A DNA stretch of 8,536 nucleotides from Rhodobacterales bacterium UBA7416 (lineage in GTDB: Bacteria; Pseudomonadota; Alphaproteobacteria; Rhodobacterales; Rhodobacteraceae), in contig DKMK01000125.1 of assembly GCA_002469545.1 (NCBI GenBank), positions 1-8,536 of the forward strand, in the 5' to 3' direction. Numbering within the stretch: the first letter of the stretch is position 1; every line of letters begins with the position of its first letter. Position numbers and translations under genes: made by a program. Below, piece by piece: positions 6,494-8,536 of this stretch. Below the pieces are notes generated by a model that ran no database searches, had not been told where the DNA came from, and worked only from the letters and a program-made list of their open reading frames with translations.

Positions 6494-8536
6494 TTAACCA
6501 CACTTGGAATGACCGCAGGATGCACAGGTCATGCATCCCTCGATCATGCGCATGCCAGGTGTTCCACAGCTGGGACAGCTTTTGCCGCCTGCACCCATGG
6601 CTACAACTGTGCTTTCTGGATCAGCTTTCAAATGCTTTCCCTCGCCTTCGATGAAGCCAATGTTGATCATGTGCTCTTCGATAACGCCGCCAATTGCCGC
6701 CAAGATTGAAGGTATATATTTACCCTTAACCCATGCGCCACCGCGCGGATCGAATACGGCTTTCAGCTCTTCGACAACAAAACTGACATCACCGCCGCGA
6801 CGGAACACTGCGGATACCATACGTGTCAGTGCCAATGTCCAAGCGTAGTGTTCCATGTTTTTGGAATTTACGAAGACTTCGAATGGACGTCGTGAACCGT
6901 TCATGATCACGTCATTGATCGTAATGTACATCGCGTGTTCTGTTTCAGGCCATTTCAATTTGTATGTATGACCTTCCAATGAATTCGGGCGATCCAGTGG
7001 CTCGGCCAAATAAACAACATCTGCGCCGGTGTCGACTTCAGGAGCCTTATTGCTGTCTTCGGACACTGATAAAACGGAACCAGTCACGTCATTTGGACGA
7101 TAGGTCGTACAGCCCTTACATCCCTGATCCCACGCTGACATATAGACTTCTTTGAAGTCGTCAAAACTGATATCTTCGGGGCAATTGATCGTTTTGGAAA
7201 TTGAACTGTCGACCCATTTTTGAACAGCGGATTGCATCCGCACGTGATCCAGTGGGGCCAAAGTTTGCGCGTTTACAAAGTAATCTGGCAATTCTTTGTC
7301 GCCAAATTTTTCACGCCACATCTGAACTGCGTAATCCACGACCTCTTCTTCGGTGCGCGTGCCGTCCTTTTGCAGAACTTTGCGGGTATAAGCATAGGCG
7401 AACACAGGTTCGATGCCCGATGATACATTACCTGCATACAAGCTGATCGTTCCTGTCGGTGCGATTGACGTCAGCAATGCATTGCGAATACCGTTTTTGG
7501 CAATTGCGTCACGGACGTCATCGTCCATGTCCATCATTGTTTCAGAGGCCAAGAATTGGTCTTTGTCAAACAATGGGAACGCGCCCTTTTCGGCGGCTAA
7601 ATCGCTGGATGCCAAATACGCGGATCGTGCGATTGCTTTTAACCATGTTTCAGCCAGTTCAGCGGCTTGAACGGTGCCGTATTGTGAGCCGACCATCAAT
7701 AACGCATCGGCCAAGCCAGTAACGCCTAATCCAATGCGACGTTTTGCCTGAGCTTCGGCGCGTTGTGCGTCCAGTGGGAACAACGAGCTGTCGACAACAT
7801 TGTCCATCATACGCACCGCTGTGCGTACCAAATCGTCTAGTGCTGCAATGTCCAATTCCGCTGCTTTACCAAATGGATCAGCTACCAATTTAGCCAGATT
7901 AATGGAGCCTAACAGACAAGCCCCGTAAGGTGGCAATGGTTGTTCGCCACATGGGTTCGTTGCGCAGATTGTTTCGGCGTAATGTAGGTTATTTCGTTGA
8001 TTAATGCGGTCAATAAAAATCACACCTGGCTCTGCGAAATCATAGGTTGATTTCATGATCGCGTTCCACAAGTCACGTGCCTGAATGGTTTTATAAACGA
8101 CGTCGTTGAATTTTAGCTCCCATGGGCCGTCTGCTTTGACTGCTTCCATAAAGGGATCTGTGATGAGAACCGATAGATTGAACATCCGTAAACGTGCGGC
8201 ATCTTGTTTTGCCACAATGAACTGTTCCACATCTGGGTGATCGCAACGCATTGTTGCCATCATCGCACCACGACGCGACCCAGCAGACATGATCGTGCGA
8301 CACATTGCATCCCAGACGTCCATGAATGACAGCGGACCAGATGCATCAGCAGCGACGCCTTTGACGGCGGCTCCTTTTGGGCGGATAGTCGAGAAGTCAT
8401 ACCCGATCCCACCACCTTGTTGCATGGTCAACGCGGCCTCTTTGAGCATCTCAAAAATTCCGCCCATGTCGTCGGGCACTGTGCCCATGACGAAACAGTT
8501 AAATAACGTCACTGATCGTTCAGTGCCAGCGCCCGC
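6494..8536 (-). CDS. nrdJ: Vitamin B12-dependent ribonucleotide reductase (class II), C-terminal part
   Basis: Adenosylcobalamin-dependent enzyme that reduces ribonucleotides to deoxyribonucleotides for DNA synthesis, independent of oxygen. The gene runs off the right edge. The 680 visible residues are the C-terminal portion of a protein usually near 1,200 residues in this group. In the visible fragment: TLFNCF holds the first redox Cys (14); QGGGIGYDFSTIRP; NPCGEQPLPPYGACLLGSINL holds the thiyl-radical Cys (196) with Asn194 and Glu198, and the second redox Cys (207) exactly 11 residues later, as in characterised class II enzymes. APTGTIS and SSGIEP follow. CKGCTTYRPN comes next, then a TSCPD-type tail domain, and the end CPSCGTPGMRMIEGC and MTCASCGHSKCG, a cysteine-rich putative metal-binding or redox-relay tail. 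No internal defect or intein is seen. Any cobalamin riboswitch would lie outside the window. Confidence 0.98.
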   Translation of the reverse strand, partial: AGAGTERSVTLFNCFVMGTVPDDMGGIFEMLKEAALTMQQGGGIGYDFSTIRPKGAAVKGVAADASGPLSFMDVWDAMCRTIMSAGSRRGAMMATMRCDHPDVEQFIVAKQDAARLRMFNLSVLITDPFMEAVKADGPWELKFNDVVYKTIQARDLWNAIMKSTYDFAEPGVIFIDRINQRNNLHYAETICATNPCGEQPLPPYGACLLGSINLAKLVADPFGKAAELDIAALDDLVRTAVRMMDNVVDSSLFPLDAQRAEAQAKRRIGLGVTGLADALLMVGSQYGTVQAAELAETWLKAIARSAYLASSDLAAEKGAFPLFDKDQFLASETMMDMDDDVRDAIAKNGIRNALLTSIAPTGTISLYAGNVSSGIEPVFAYAYTRKVLQKDGTRTEEEVVDYAVQMWREKFGDKELPDYFVNAQTLAPLDHVRMQSAVQKWVDSSISKTINCPEDISFDDFKEVYMSAWDQGCKGCTTYRPNDVTGSVLSVSEDSNKAPEVDTGADVVYLAEPLDRPNSLEGHTYKLKWPETEHAMYITINDVIMNGSRRPFEVFVNSKNMEHYAWTLALTRMVSAVFRRGGDVSFVVEELKAVFDPRGGAWVKGKYIPSILAAIGGVIEEHMINIGFIEGEGKHLKADPESTVVAMGAGGKSCPSCGTPGMRMIEGCMTCASCGHSKCG

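Noticed and set aside
6421..6848. Plus-strand frames of 77, 66 and 105 codons over the end of nrdJ
   Set aside because: They are antisense to a well-conserved cysteine-rich NrdJ tail.
1..8536. CRISPR arrays, tRNA, rRNA, toxin-antitoxin or defence genes
   Set aside because: No regularly spaced repeats, cloverleaf or ribosomal RNA sequence, or such protein motifs were seen on either strand.

Overview
The window looks like a chromosomal piece of an alphaproteobacterium of the Rhodobacterales/Roseobacter type. The clues are a large adenosylcobalamin-dependent class II ribonucleotide reductase (NrdJ) with a cysteine-rich tail, a short DUF1127 protein, a GcvA-type LysR regulator, and remnants of an MttB-family methyltransferase beside a GlxA-type AraC regulator. 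Base composition is visibly AT-rich for that group, above all between genes. The assignment is inference from gene content, not a phylogenetic result.

Layout, left to right. (1) Positions 87-2712, minus strand: a complete three-gene polar amino-acid ABC importer operon, transcribed as binding protein, then permease, then ATPase. A strong stem-loop sits between the binding-protein and permease genes. (2) Positions 2713-4001, minus strand: a graveyard. A short orphan reading frame (2856-2981) is followed by a broken GlxA-family AraC regulator (about 3034-3542), fused directly to a broken mttB-type methyltransferase (about 3539-4001). The two have together lost most of their length through deletions, frameshifts and a stop codon. 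(3) Positions 4194-4406, minus strand: an intact small DUF1127 gene with a textbook rho-independent terminator. (4) A 431-bp AT-rich divergent intergenic region. (5) Positions 4838-5713, plus strand: an intact LysR-family regulator. (6) Positions 5874-6420: mobile-element debris, namely the 3' end of an IS66-family transposase with one terminal GTAA-type inverted repeat still recognisable, followed by a patch of nested inverted repeats. (7) Positions 6494-8536, minus strand: the C-terminal 680 residues of NrdJ, whose 5' end lies beyond the right edge.

Working together: the importer is intact and should still bring a small zwitterionic or amino-acid-like solute into the cell. The adjacent mttB-like gene and GlxA-like regulator would plausibly have demethylated and sensed a methylated amine (betaine type), but they are dead here. 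The main story is therefore a catabolic locus caught during decay, next to a surviving transporter and flanked by transposon scar tissue. I found no CRISPR array, tRNA, rRNA, or convincing new multi-gene system.
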